Positions 48,901-62,085 of a stretch of DNA of 64,000 bases are shown one piece after another. Position 1 is the stretch's first letter; each line of letters begins with the position of its first letter. The stretch is from Rotaria sp. Silwood1 (taxonomy: Eukaryota > Rotifera > Eurotatoria > Philodinida > Philodinidae): contig CAJNOP010000080.1 of NCBI GenBank assembly GCA_905250075.1, forward strand, positions 124,001-188,000. Reading direction: 5' to 3'. Both the position numbers and the translations under genes were made by a program. Under the pieces are notes generated by a model. It did not search any database and had not been told where the DNA came from. It was given only the letters and a program-made list of their open reading frames with translations.

Positions 48901-51900
48901 ATATCTTATTCTGAAATTTTAAGTGTTCTTCTTATCTTAAGATACAGCTATAATAAACGCGTGTCTTTTATGGCTTTCATATATGACTGTAGATTCAATG
49001 CTCTTATTTTAGGATAAAGAAAAATTAAAAGATTCGAAATTTTCATAATAAACTACTCTCACGAAAGTATATCTCTAATAGAGTTTTTTCATGAATAGTT
49101 AACGTAGCAATCGAACATTCACTAAAACAGTCATAAATCTAACTTGATAAAATATGAATTCAAAGCCTATAGGGACATCTTTAGTTTCACAGAATCTTAC
49201 TCACAGTCAAAACATACAGTCGAACAGTGCTTGATCATGATAATACAATTCTTCGTAAGAGAATGGAGCTTATACATTCATATATTATCTTTTCTTATTA
49301 TAAAATGAAACGTGTTTGGAAAATATATACAATCAAATATAGGAAAATTTCTCGAACGATTATATCTATCAAAAATGATATCAATATTTCAGCTCATATG
49401 AACTTTCATATGATTTTTTTTTTGCTAAAGACAAAGTTATTATAAAACATTAAACTATACGTATCCACTTTCACTACGACTATCTCAACTCATTTCATTA
49501 GAAAAGGTCTTTCTGCAAACTTCAGATAATCGTCAGTAATTGTTTACCTTTCGGTAGAGGAAACCGAATATATTCTTCTGGTTCAATCATCATTGCTTCT
49601 GATTCATAACCACAATCAAGTTCATCATCATTGTATATTTCTTCATCTTCGTCTTTTAAGTGTTTCATTAAAATACCAGACCATATCTAATATAATTTAA
49701 ATAAACAAAATCAATAAAAAGCGAAAACAAAAAAAGAAAACATTACAAACCTCAAATTCTTGTCCATCTTCAGTGATCCAAATCTAAACAACAACTAAAG
49801 TAAGTTTATCATTGTTTTCTTTTGTATTATCTTATCATCTGTCTGTCTGTTAAAATTCATTTTCAATTTTCGAATGCAACTAAAAATCCTTATTTTTTTG
49901 TCTTGAAATAATTCGTATAAATTAAACAAAACACACGAAAAAATAAATCATGAAAAATTTTCATTTCTTTGTTTTTCAAGGCCAATGTAAAATCATGATT
50001 CAAGATTGTTCATCATACTAAAACTAAGATCACTATATTAAATTAAACTGCTCAAGCTTTGCACTAGTCATCAACAGACTGATCAACAGATACTGAAAAA
50101 CCAATTTATAATAAAAAAAAGAAAATGATCACAAATCTTGAATCATGCTTTATTTCTTGATGCCCTGATATCCAGATATAAATATACATGTGTGTGTGTG
50201 TATTGCTCAATTTATCGATTTATTTTTTATATTTGGAGAAAAAAATTATTGAAGCAGGTACACGTATACAGGTTGGAAAAAAAATGAACAGCACTATGCT
50301 ATATAACTGTATGTATGTTTAAAACAATACTAAGAGAATAAACGGAGAAAACAAACATGCAAGCACTGTTCTTAATATCATCTGTCATAACAGAAGAAAG
50401 ATAAATTTTTTTATTCCGCCTCCTCATATTTCTGTTAGATTTTTTCTGGTTCGTATTTTTTGTTGAATTGTTTGTGATTGTAATTGTGATCGAATTCGAT
50501 AACTGGCTCTGGTTGTTGATGATAAACGAGAATTTGAAGATTTATCAATTGATGATTGATCAATAGTATCTATCCTAGATAATAAATTTCTTGTTGATTT
50601 CTTAGTCGTAAGTATTGGTTCTGAGGATTGAAACTTCGGATTATTAGAATTTATTGCAGATATAGCTGATTGTTTATTTAAGAAATTTAATGATGGCGAT
50701 GAATCATCAAATCGAACTTTTCGTTGAACACCAGATTTTGTATTCGTAACTGATAGTGATTTCTTTCGAGGTAGAATTGGTGATGTACGTATCAATGTTG
50801 ATATACTTGTTTTAGATTTTGATGAGTAGATTATATTCGAATAATTTGACGTACTATTATTAGAATTACTATGTAATTCATCATCATCATCGTCATCGCT
50901 ATTAAGACATGCTATGAAATTGATACAATCACCATTATTAATCTTATGTTGATTTTCATTTTTTCGAGACGGTATTTGTTGTTTTATTTTATGATCAACT
51001 AATTTTGTTTGTATATTAGTGAATAGTAACGGTGATTGAGGTGGAGATGGAATAATTTGTAAGTGACGACGTCGTTGTATACTATCATTAGATGTTTTGG
51101 AATAATTCTTGATAGGATTGAATGAATGTTTAATAATTGCAGGAGATAGAGGAGGCGGAGATAAAAGAGGAGATGGAGATATAGAAAAAGGAACTAATAA
51201 TGATGTTATAGGAGAAGAAAAAAATGAATGATTAACAGCAGGAACAACTGTAGAATTTTTCTCATAACGTGCTAATTCATTCGCTACCAAACTATATCGT
51301 GCACATGAATAAGTATAGTTATATTTGACCTTTCGTTCATTGTCTCGTGTATATGTATACATCATTTCATCATCATCTTGTTCAAATTGTTTATCTTCTT
51401 GTTCTTTTAAAGCTTTTAAACGTGATAATTGCCAATCTTTTCGAATTTGTTCTGTATTAAGCTAAATATTACAAAAAAATAAAATAGAATTCGTTTGATT
51501 TTTAAATTTTTAGAAAAACAAATATTTTACATATATATTTGAATTAGTTTGAGAAATTTGATGATGATCACCACGATGAGTTTCAATACAACGTAAAGCA
51601 TATCGTTCGATCGGTCGAAGCTAAAATAAAAGAAAATATTGTTTTTTTTTTTTGTTCCTTTGAATATAATAATAACAAAATAATACTTGTTCATCAAATG
51701 TTTTTAATTTTTCTTCAATTTGATTCATATTTTGTTTTTGTTTTTCAATTAATTGATCTTCATTTAGATGAATTATTTCATCTTCATTAAACTCAATTAA
51801 TTCAGCTTTAACTTCTTGAGTCAATTCATTTGCTGCTTGACGATCTGTTTCATCTTCAACTGAAGCAAGAGCTTCTTCAATTTGTGTTGTTGTTAAATTA

Positions 51901-54900
51901 TTATCTGTCATAGTTGTTGAACGATTCAAATCTAATTGTTCTTGATATTCATTTCGTTCACGTATAACATCTTCTATTGTTGTTGATGGATCAAATAATT
52001 CACGAATATTATTCTATTATTAAGAATTTTAATTAAAAAAAAAGAATTTAAATGAACGTTGTTACGAAAAAACTAAAATACTGGCACTACGAAATTTGAG
52101 CAAGTTTTTTTTTTTATATCTTTTCATATGCTGTGATAGGGTTCGTTGAATTACCTATTGGAATTTTGTTTTTGTTATAGTCAGACGATGTTTTTACAGT
52201 GAAACTTTAGTAGATTCGGTTAAAAGAATGAGACAAGCTGATAAAAATTGCATTACGCCAAAAGCATCAAGACTAGATCGTGTCAATATTTATCGTACTC
52301 ATGATATGATCAGAAAAAACATGATGCTTTAAAGCAAATATCATATTCGGTATTAGAGATGTAACGGTGACGATGCCCCAGTCTACGATAGAACGACACA
52401 TCAATCTAAACATATATGTATTGTCTAACGGTGAACATATAATAGAACTATGATGGTCTTGGATTGACTTCGATTGGGATGACGGCTTCAAAAAAACAAA
52501 TACTTAAATTTAATAATAATAGACTTAAGATTTTCGGAATCCAGGAGTTCAGATCCATATGAAGTTTGTCGGAATTCTCGAGCTTAATGTTCTCTTTAGA
52601 GAATGAGTTCGTTCTCTCTAATTAGTTTCATAGAATTTAGCTAATTTCTTGACATACATCTTTCCAAATTCGCATAGCCGAAATGAAGTCCAGATAGAGG
52701 GGGAAAAGCTAGATTTGAGTACTCCAAAGTATTACACTTCACCTATACTTCGGACTATTGAAGTCTCACTTTTCCCTCCTTGATCTAAGATCACCATAGT
52801 TTCATCATGCGTTTACCTTCTTCATTTTTATTATATGCGTCCATGTCTACACTAGTGCAGTGCTCTGCGTAAGACTGGCAATCATCAACACCGAATAGTA
52901 TACTCAAAACTGATTTCAGTTGTTTCATTTCTTCACTGTTATCTTCGAATATTCTGACCTATGCTTCGCCTAAGATAGAAATTTCACGAAAAATTAAAAC
53001 TTTGATAGTTTAAAATCTTATAAGACAAACTCTTACTGATAGCACTTTTCTATCGTAACCGAAATAGCATCGTTTTTTCAAACTATATGACGAGTAAAAT
53101 CAAAAGCAAAATTCGGATAAAATATTTGCAATATCGCGATTTGATGTTTTTATTGTATTTCAATTTTCATAAGTTTTACCACAAAAACAACATTTCTTAA
53201 AGCAACTCGATAAGTTCTACTCAACTATGATGAAAAATTCTTTTGCTCAAATTTGAAATTTCTGTTATTTTATAAAAGAAAAAAAGAAATACCTTTTTGA
53301 AATAATTAACATCAAAACTACCACCATCAATTGTTAAATCACCCAGCATACGTTTTTGATTTGCTTTTTTCAAAATATTTTCTTCAATTGTACTCTTACA
53401 AATAAGTCTTCAAAAAATAAAAAAAATAAAAAAAAATAATTATTTTCTTGCTAATATAAATTCTTACCGATAAATGTGTACATCTTTTGTTTGTCCAATT
53501 CGATGACATCGATCTTGTGCTTGAGCATCCATTGTAGGATTCCAATCTGAATCATAAAATATCACAGTATCAGCACCGGTTAAATTAACACCAATTCCTC
53601 CAGCACGTGTTGATAGTAGAAAAACAAATATTTTTTCATCACTATTAAAACGTTCCATTAATATTTGTCGTTCAAAAACTTGTGTTGTACCATCTAATCG
53701 TAAATATGTATACCCATGATAATTTAAAAATACTTCAAGTATATCAAGCATTTTAGTCATTTGTGTAAATATTAAACAACGATGTTTATTATGTTTTAAA
53801 TCTGATAAAAGTAAATCAAGTGTTTGTAATTTACCACAATCATATTGTATAAGACGTCGTTCAGGAAATTGTAAAAACATCGTTTGTCTTATTGGTGAAA
53901 GAATATCAAAATCAATGGATGATAAAACTTCAATTATTGGTTTTGATTTATTGATTTTATTTGTTAAACGAATTCCATTTGATTGAAATAATTCAATAGG
54001 TGATGCTAATACACGTGTCGTACATATCATAAATCTAAAGTTCATTTCCGTTAGAATTATTGAAATGAAGATACATGCATAGGAGAATATCGTGAGAACT
54101 TGTTTATGTTTTTCTGATCGCGTGTATCTCAGGATTCTCGAAGGAAATTAATTATGAATAACTGTCTTTTTTTGTTATTTGAAAGAGCATGTGAAACTAT
54201 AATGCCTTTGTTTATTAATTATTATATGAATGCACTTCAATACAAATAGATGACCATTTTTCTTCACATAAAAAAAAGGCTTTACAGTATAACATGTTCT
54301 TTTAAATAGAAAAAGCTATTAGCATAAGCCCTGCTGGATTAAATTGTGCAACACGATGTAGTTACTATGGCTAACTGTAGGAAGATAGTTTTATTATTGT
54401 ATCTATTTTGGGACACAATTCTAAATTATTCTTGTCCAGAAATGTAATAAGGAAGTAGTTCATATATTATAGCAAGACGTGAATGATCTATGATGTGTGA
54501 TCGTATATCAACAATGTCTATTACGATCATCTTTTAGATCGTATTTTACAACAATATAAAATATATAGAATGACAACTTACAGAAAATTTTAGATTGTCA
54601 AATAGGCTATTTTTAAACCGCTGTTTGATAAATATTTTTCAAAACTTCGTAGTATAAAGCTGAAAATTTTACCAACTAAAGTCTGAACACATCCTGGATA
54701 CTTTATACAATCTAACTCAAGACCCATTTATATGGATGGAAGTCTGTTCAAATTCTTTTTATTTACCTATTAAGTATATCTCGATATTCATCTAATACTT
54801 CGCGATTTGTTTTTATTAATTGTCGTAGAGTATCCGTTGTTGACATATAATCTTGAGTTTTAGTTAATGATTCATATACTTGTTGACATAATGCATATCC

Positions 54901-57900
54901 ACTAAATGTTGTTCGATTAAACCGATGACATGGACGCATAGCTAATTCAATTTGTGAAAGAAGATCAGAGCCATATACCGGACGAGATTGACAACGTTCT
55001 GCATTGATTTGACATAATAATTCATAACGAGATAAACGTTCTTGTTGACGTTGTTTACAAATTTCATGCTAAAAGATAACAATAAAAATGTTCTTAGTAC
55101 ATATCTTTGTTTTATAAACATCATGTTTGATATACAGGAGTGGTGCAACTGAATGGAAGAAGATAACCTTCTTCTGCTTGAAAAAAATTTGATGGCAGCT
55201 TACTTCAAGTTTGAGAAAAATCAGAACGATATCTAGCATCAATGCATATAGATTTCGGCTATACCATCTCTTTCTTTAATTTTAGAAAATTCGTGCTATA
55301 CACTCCTTCGATATCGTGAAGACTTTATGTAATTGAACTATTTCTTCAATAAAATCGTGATTGAAATTAAATATTCTGTAATAAGTCTAAATGTTTTTAA
55401 CCTATCTAAATTTTTGTCTCTTAACAAAAATTTGAAAATACTACGACAAAAGTAGTCATGACTTTATGAGTATTCAACAGCTAAAATCTTCAAATATAAT
55501 TAAACTTTCTGTGCGAAAATATTTCTACCACGAAGAACTGCAAGACTAAATCCAATATTTTAGTAGTCTATGCTCATATTTGTTATTCTGTGAATAGTTT
55601 TTATGTATAAGTCGATCTGTAAACACATCTTTGCACATTTCGAACTGTAAGAAAAAAAAATTTGCATTATATCTATTCAGCTACAACTAACTCCAAACGT
55701 TATTATGTTGGACTTCTTCTTCTGCTCGAGTTTGGTGATAAATGTAGAAAAGAAAAATATCGAATAGAAAAATAGAAAAATTAAAGTCTTTGAAAATGTA
55801 AGTACAGCCCATCAGATTTAAAATCCTTGAAACTGATTAACAGAAAAGTTTCAGAATCATATCAAATTGTGCTCTGATCTGACACTGACTCAACGAGTTC
55901 TAAGTGTGACTATAGGTCTTTTCTTTACTCAGACACCTTCACTTATACGTACAGCCACACCCACACCCTCATATCCATTCACCCTCAACATGTAACTTTC
56001 ATTTATTTTGTTCTTTCGACATTTTTCTTTTTTGCTTTTGTTTTATGTCAATACGTCCTGCTCTAACCTTTTCACTTCGCTAATATCGCTTATATTCCTA
56101 ATAAAGAAAAAATTTTTATCAAGGAATAAATTTTGAAACTTACATAAATATTTTCTGATTGAAATTCATGATCATTTAAATTTATTAATAGATTTTGTTT
56201 TATTTCGGAATGATTTCGAAGATCTAACAATAAAAATAATAATCAATTTTTTTGTTAAACATTAAATAATAAAAACTTAATCATACTTCTTGTCGTTATT
56301 TCATTAGATTGTGACCATATAGAACTATTTCTATATCGTTCAATAATACTTGTTGTTAATTGAATATGTTGTCGTTTATCATCATTATTTGTAGAATTAA
56401 TTATATTCATAATCATAGATTTAGTTGCTTGTAAACTTAATTGAATTCGATAACAAAGAAATATATCATTTGGTTGTGTATTATATAAAATATATGGATT
56501 TTTTAAATTAATATTAAAAATTAATTTCGGTATTTGATATTCGATTAAATATTGTTGAAAAATAAATGGTGAAATAATTGGTCGTGGTTCAAATAAATCA
56601 GGATGATTACAAACTTTTCTTAATTGCATAAGTATATTAATAACAGACATATAATTACCTTGTTGAATAATATCATGTGTTGTTTTACATTGTATAAAAT
56701 CTTCATATAATTGTCGTTGTCTTTTAGATAAATGACATATAATAATATGTTCAAATTTTTTAGGCATTTGTTTTTCAACATCAATTTTTAAACGACGTAA
56801 TATAAATGGACGTAATATCTTATGTAAACGTTTTATTAATAAATCATTTGTTTGTATTTGTCCTTGTTCAATTATTTCTGTTAATGGATTTGAAAACCAT
56901 TGACGAAATTCTTCATGTGATGAAAATAAATTTGGCATTAAAAAATGCATTAATGACCATAATTCCATAAGAGAATTTTGTAATGGTGTACCTGTTAATA
57001 ATAAACGACGTTGAGAATGAAAATTTAATAATGTTTGCCAACGTTGAGATTTAAAATTTTTTATATTATGTGCTTCATCTAATATTAAATATTTCCATTT
57101 TTTACGACGAAATAATTTTGCATCTTGTAATATAAGATTATATGATGTTATACATATATGAAATGCATTCATTCTTGTCCAACCTTGACGTTTTAATTGA
57201 CGTTCTTTTATTGAACCATAATATGTTAAAATTTTAAAAGCTGGACACCATTTTTTAAATTCTAATTCCCAATTAAGCATAACACTTGTAGGAACAACAA
57301 TTAAATGTGGACCCCAAACACCTATTTAAGAAGTATTGTATTTCGATTTATATTGAAAAAAAATCTAATAGTAAATATATTACCTTTTTCACAAGCTAAA
57401 TGTGCAAGTAAAGCAATTGTTTGGATAGTTTTACCTAAAATGTAAATATAAATAAATATTAAGACAATTCTCAAGCCGGGCTGTTGATATGAACGAGAGG
57501 AAGACGAACGAAACTCATCGTGATCTGACTTCTCTCATGATAGATGACCTATCATCAGACCGTTCTTTCTTAATTCTATTCGCCTCCTAATGATACTGTC
57601 TGCTTATTGTTATTTCCGTCTCTCTGTCCAAGAAAATTTAATCGTGTTTCTAAACTTGGTTACTGTCCAAAAAAACTTGGTGCAAAGGGCAAACATGTTA
57701 GGGAAAAGGATTCCTTCTTTAATCGGAAGATGAAATGTTGGTTGTTGAAAATGTTTATCGCATTTATAAATATAAATGAATATCAATATAGTTTTAATAA
57801 ATGTTGATTAGAAAAAAGATAGTTGTTTAAAAAAAATCCTCTGTTGATAAATGCTGTTGTTCGATATTTACAATTCATTGAGATTGAAGTTTATCAGGAA

Positions 57901-60900
57901 AATATGGCAAGATACTTTTATCATGAAAATTAAATTTTTTACATAATTAAACATCTACTCTATGAAGCTATGTTTATGAGGTTCAGTCAAGAAGGTATCA
58001 GGATACTTGAAGATATTTTTGCACTTTTAGAGTAACAAAGTTTAAAATGTTCTCACTCTAAACAAAATATGAAGGTCTGACCGGTCTAAAATTCATACTG
58101 ACACTGAACTAACACGTTGTCATATTATACCGTCTGTAGATAGTGATATTTAACATAGTCAGCTTTTCACAATGTTTTCTTTACACACTATTTATGAAAT
58201 ACGAAGAACAAAAACAAACTAATAAGACATACCGGTTACGACCAGTCTACCAGTTCCATCTCTGAAATATACTAATGAATACTATCTATTTATTTCGATT
58301 TTCAAGAAAGATGTGCAATGTTGACGATAAGACAATTGCACAGAAATGTATCACTTCTAGTTAGAGACATAATACAAACAGTTGCATTCAATATTTTTCG
58401 ACCAGATTTATTTTCAAATTTGCTGATAAGATTCTAAATAGCTCTTTTTTTACGTAACTATGTACAGTAAAAATCTCCACTAGTAAACATCTCCTAATTA
58501 TAAACAGTCTCAGATATGACAGACCGATTTTTGCAGTAAATACCACTTCCTCTAATGTGAACACTTCATTCTGGACAATTAACACTTTTTTTCTCTTGCT
58601 TTTACTATGATAACCTATTTCCTGTCGCCTATTTCGTATACACTACGCGTAAGTACACTTTGTGTATGATTTGATTACTGTGTGTGTAAAGTCAAGAATA
58701 ACATCATGATACTTGCTTACATTGCAAGAAAAAATTCATTATAAATATTTTAACAAAAGAATAAATAGTCAAGCCTTTATCTATGACTAATAAAAAGACA
58801 ATTTTTCGAGAACTTTTTCTTCGTTTCAAAGCAAACCATACTTCAACTCTCTAAGGCGAACACTTTGCAATGGTTCCGACAATGTTCAGAATAGAGATGT
58901 TTTACTGTATTTTTAGCCAACTATCAAGTTGTCCACCGTAAAGTTCATATAACTGATTCAGTACTACGTTTGTAGATTATTTCATCGACACCATCATGTA
59001 GAGTGTGCATTTTTACCAGGACTCACCACCCTGGTCGCTTTGATTGCTTCATTCTCTCTCTAGGCGAATAAAAGATTTTCACTACCGTGTTTCAGCATGA
59101 TTTACATATGTCAAAAAGCCAGCATTCATGAAGCTCTTTATTGAAAAATGGTCGAATAGTAGCAAGAAACTAGCAAATATCCATGACGAATCTCCTCCGT
59201 CACTCCGCGTATTGCAGAGTATTTAATGATTTCGATATAACTCAGCTTCTTTTCAATAAAAAGCTTCATAAATGTACGATATTTGATATGTCTGAAACAT
59301 TCTCAGACGCCCTAGTAAATTCTAAGCCAAAATACACAATTTACACGATGGTTTAGATGAACAGATTCACAAACTTTCTGAATAAATTGATATCTATAAA
59401 TGTTTTCATATAAATAATGTTAATTTACAGAGTGTCGAAATCGATCAGTAAACTAAAACTGCATATTAGGTTTTTTTTATTTATCTAATTGCTTTAATTG
59501 TATCTTCATGTATCTATGTCCTATTTCTCTTCATTTCTTTTGCATTCTAATTTTTTTTTTTTTGTATAACAAATAAATCAATTTACCTAAACCCATTTCA
59601 TCAGCTAATATACAATTAAGTTTTTTTTCATATAATGTAACAAGCCAATCAAGACCAACATGTTGATACTCTCTTAATGGATGTTTAAGTAGAAAAGGCA
59701 CCGGTGTTTTAACTGTTGTAGTATTAAGTGTAAATCCTGTTGGTTGAAGTGCTTGAACTGTTGTTGCTAAATCATTCATTTGTTTATCTGTTGTTATTTG
59801 ATTATTTTCTATTAAATTATTATCATCTATTTCATTTGATATTGATTCTTCATCGAAAATTTCATTTATATCACTATCACTTAAATTTTCATCTTCATCA
59901 TCGTCATCTTCTTGTTGTTGATGTAATTCTTGTGATAAATTATTTTCTTTTTCATTTGATAAATTTAATACATCAATACCATAATGATGTTTTAATAAAT
60001 TTTCAATTGATTCTTGTTGATCAGCTTGAAGTTCTTTGAGTTCATTTAAATCATATTCATCTTTTTCATATTGTTCTTCATGTTCAATTGTTTCTTCATT
60101 ATCTTCATTATTTATATCATCATGTATATAATAGTCACTATCATCATTATTATTTATTTGATTTTGATTTATTGTTGTTTGTAAAGATTTTACAAGCCAA
60201 TTTGAATATTTTTCTGTTTGATTAACAATTAAATTTAAATTTATATCTAATTGATGTTTACGTAATTGTTCTAAACGTGTTGTTTGTTTATATTCAGCTA
60301 TTTTATTTATATTTTTCCAAAAATTCATAACTTCTTTACATATAAATTGTGCTTGTTTACGTATACGTTTATATTCATTATGTTGTTGTTGATTTTTTAA
60401 TTGATTTTTATCATGAAAATATTTTAAAACAGCAATAGAAAGTTTTTTAGCCATTTCTTGTTTCCAACGTTTTTCAAGTATAAAATCTTCTGCTAACCAA
60501 CGCATTTCATCAAGTAAATAATCCCAATGTGTTTTACGTTTTTTAGGTTCTAAACATTTTGCTAAACGTTGATTTGTCCATTTTCCATCAGATTTTAATT
60601 CATCAATACGTTTTAATATATGTGTTTCATGTTTAATACGATCAAATGATTGATTTGAAGAATTTATTGATTGATATCGTTGACGTTTACCACATCGTGA
60701 TGATGATACTGATACTGATGATGATGTGAATGGTGTAAATGATGTATTATTAATATCATGTAAATTTTTTTCAACTTTTTCAATAAGATCTTCTTCAGCT
60801 TGAATAAAACGTTGTTCATCTAATGATAAATCAGGTCGATCACACATTTGTAAATTAACATATTCATGAACTAGAGTACGATGAGATTGTACAATATCAT

Positions 60901-61120
60901 TAAGACAATTAAACATTGATTGAATATTATTATTATTATTATTATTGTTATTATTATCAGATGTAGAATTATTAGTTAATGATGAGGTACGAACGCGTTT
61001 TAACGGCGTTTGTTCAATGTCTGAATCATTTTGAATTATATTTGATGAACGACGTCGTTTTAAAGTATTAGACGTTAATTCATCATCAATTGTTGCGGTG
61101 AAATCCACCGCAGAAGTCAT
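42983..61120 (-). CDS. EP400/Domino-type SWI2/SNF2 chromatin remodeller (long form)
   Basis: Twenty-two exons stay in frame and give 2,507 residues. They are 61120-59587, 57434-57384, 57321-56287, 56223-56144, 55068-54767, 54034-53468, 53407-53293, 52013-51687, 51620-51531, 51461-51330, 49783-49751, 49686-49548, 48422-47647, 47573-47348, 47272-47016, 46962-46759, 46695-46530, 45913-45768, 45579-45403, 45342-45210, 45141-44912 and 43786-42983. Domains in order: acidic N region; HSA domain near residues 195-265 ([16 protein letters not shown]); ATPase lobe 1 from about 480 with [15 protein letters not shown] (about 607) and LTGTPLQNS; lobe 2 after a long insertion, with [14 protein letters not shown] and DRCHRIGQ (about 1180); VPRSLFDR; and a SANT/Myb region near 1595-1705 ([11 protein letters not shown] to GPREEGR). 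A Gln/Ser/Thr-rich tail follows. This is the EP400/Domino-A architecture of the NuA4/Tip60-type remodeller that exchanges H2A variants. The exon 10 donor (AAAG-GTCAAA) is weak; see the alternative 3' exon. Confidence 0.92.
44057..44178 (+). pseudogene. Short coding-like relic in an EP400 intron
   Basis: On the strand opposite to the host gene, an acceptor-like ATTATAG precedes a frame reading [18 protein letters not shown] and then [12 protein letters not shown] before TGA. It has no start and no partner exon. Family not recognised; chance is possible for so short a frame. Confidence 0.2.
45975..46330. repeat. Dispersed intronic repeat, copy 2 (longest)
   Basis: In the EP400 intron between 46530 and 45913. 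The left part (AACACGATGTAGTTGCTGTTG through AAAGTAGTTC) resembles the repeat at 54340-54470. The right part (AGGTGTAAAC, CGCAACACAACAGA, TTTGATTTTTAAAAATTTCC) resembles 29888-30125. This copy joins the two halves seen separately elsewhere. Confidence 0.5.
47078..47205 (-). repeat. CAA/CAG tract encoding polyglutamine
   Basis: Within exon 15 of the EP400-like gene, two runs of CAA/CAG codons (about 47100-47125 and 47156-47205) encode stretches of seven or more and about seventeen Gln. Mixed codons suggest it is selected as protein rather than a pure microsatellite. Similar Gln tracts occur at this place in other EP400 proteins. Confidence 0.75.
50424..51461 (-). CDS. Alternative terminal exon of the EP400/Domino gene (short form)
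   Basis: The exon that begins at 51461 stays open, without a stop, down to a TGA at 50424. If the weak internal donor at 51330 is not used, the protein ends here at 1,712 residues, lacking the SANT and Gln-rich regions. The extra 302 residues are rich in Ser, Pro and basic residues. Examples are [33 protein letters not shown], an acid run of six Asp and [14 protein letters not shown]. The frame has coding-like codon use throughout its 0.9 kb. In Drosophila the domino gene makes long (SANT-containing) and short isoforms by alternative 3' exons; this layout is strikingly similar, but use of both ends here is inference. Confidence 0.65.
   Translation of the reverse strand, partial: LNTEQIRKDWQLSRLKALKEQEDKQFEQDDDEMMYTYTRDNERKVKYNYTYSCARYSLVANELARYEKNSTVVPAVNHSFFSSPITSLLVPFSISPSPLLSPPPLSPAIIKHSFNPIKNYSKTSNDSIQRRRHLQIIPSPPQSPLLFTNIQTKLVDHKIKQQIPSRKNENQHKINNGDCINFIACLNSDDDDDDELHSNSNNSTSNYSNIIYSSKSKTSISTLIRTSPILPRKKSLSVTNTKSGVQRKVRFDDSSPSLNFLNKQSAISAINSNNPKFQSSEPILTTKKSTRNLLSRIDTIDQSSIDKSSNSRLSSTTRASYRIRSQLQSQTIQQKIRTRKNLTEI
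52682..52795. repeat. Imperfect inverted repeat in EP400 intron 7
   Basis: CCAGATAGAGGGGGAAAAGC on the left pairs imperfectly with ACTTTTCCCTCCTTGATCT on the right, and GAAGTCC / GGACT and CTTC / GAAG elements extend the fold. The arms are short and the whole could form a hairpin of about 110 nt. The region is GC-richer than the rest of the intron. Confidence 0.4.
54335..54510. repeat. Dispersed intronic repeat, copy 3
   Basis: In EP400 intron 5. It carries CAACACGATGTAGTTACTATGG (compare the copy at 45985) and GAAGTAGTTCATATATTATAGCAAGACG, close to the copy at 61538 (TGTAGTTCATAGATAATAACAAGACG). Confidence 0.5.
57435..59586. other. Long intron 1 of the EP400-like gene
   Basis: This 2,152-bp intron interrupts the Walker A motif: GLG ends exon 1 and GKT begins exon 2. 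I see no gene, relic or clear repeat inside it. Confidence 0.55.
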
Positions 61121-61424
61121 CTTAAAGGAAAATAATCAAATCATTGCATTAAAATATTGAATATAAAAAAAATTAACACTGACAGGTAAATGAATTACAA
61201 CTAGGTTTTCGTCTATTTTTACCATTGAAGTATAACTTCATGGGCCTCTATTCATATTTGCATTGGGATTGGTTCATTTAGAAATATGAATTTGATTGAT
61301 GACTCCTGACATCTGTTTGAACATATCTGATAGGTCTTTTAGACATTTGTATACAATTTTTAAAAAAAAATAATTGTTTGTTGTTGTCTTAGTAAAATCT
61401 CAAAGACATTAAAATGTGAAGGAT

Positions 61425-61630
61425 GACATTGTTGTCGTTGCTAATGACTAAGAGATTGTTTTATTTTATCTACTTTTAGAAACATTTCTCCTTCATTCTT
61501 TTCTTTTTAATCTTGTAGAAATGCAATAAAAATGTAGTTCATAGATAATAACAAGACGTTTTTGCTGTATAGTCTCCGACTAATGTCTGACACTGTGTAT
61601 GGGGAGACGGATTTAAATTTTTACACTTTT
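61425..61630. repeat. Dispersed repeat, copy 4
   Basis: Just upstream of the EP400-like start. It shares GTTGTCGTTGCTAATGACTAAGAG, a following TTTTATTTTATCTAC segment and GTAGTTCATAGATAATAACAAGACG with the copies at 54335 and 45975, with scattered differences. Confidence 0.45.
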
Positions 61631-61857
61631 AGATTGTGCTTTATAAAAAACAACAAGTTTTTTTCTAACTGAAAATTCTATTAAGATTAATATTAAGTTC
61701 CTAAAGAACAAATTAGCATGTGTTTCTTGTTTGATGAAGAAGAAGTTTGAAGAATCTGTCAAATAGATCAACTTTATTATTATAATTAAGAGCTTTCTTT
61801 GTTATGGCAAATGTCATATCTTAAGTCTAATCTATTTTCTTAATGAAAGAATGTAAA

Positions 61858-62085
61858 TGACAGCCAAAACTCATCCGTGTCTCCTTGATTGCGGGCGATT
61901 TTTCTTAATTGGAGAAAAAANNNNNNNNNNNNNNNNNNNNNNNNNNNNNNNNNNNNNNNNNNNNNNNNNNNNNNNNNNNNNNNNNNNNNNNNNNNNNNNN
62001 NNNNNNNNNNNNNNNNNNNNATTGATATCATCTATATCTGTGTATGAGCCATTCTCATTCAACTCCTTGCCATCGATGTTACTCA
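61858..62085 (-). pseudogene. Coding-like sequence on both sides of an assembly gap
   Basis: On the minus strand, an acceptor TTTTTAG precedes VSNIDGKELNENGSYTDIDD (62085-62021) up to the gap. After the gap a frame reads LRKIARNQGDTDEFWLSFTF and ends in TAA at about 61858. Whether both belong to one frame is unknown because the gap length (100 N) is probably arbitrary. The sequence is richer in G and C than the spacer. No family recognised. Confidence 0.3.
61921..62020. other. Assembly gap (100 N)
   Basis: Exactly 100 undetermined bases, the conventional size for a scaffold gap of unknown length. Sequence missing here could hold part of the coding-like segment described above. Confidence 0.99.

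Noticed and set aside
59740-60039. Plus-strand open frame rich in Leu/His/Tyr
   Set aside because: Antisense of the acidic Asn/Asp/Glu-rich part of exon 1 of the EP400-like gene.
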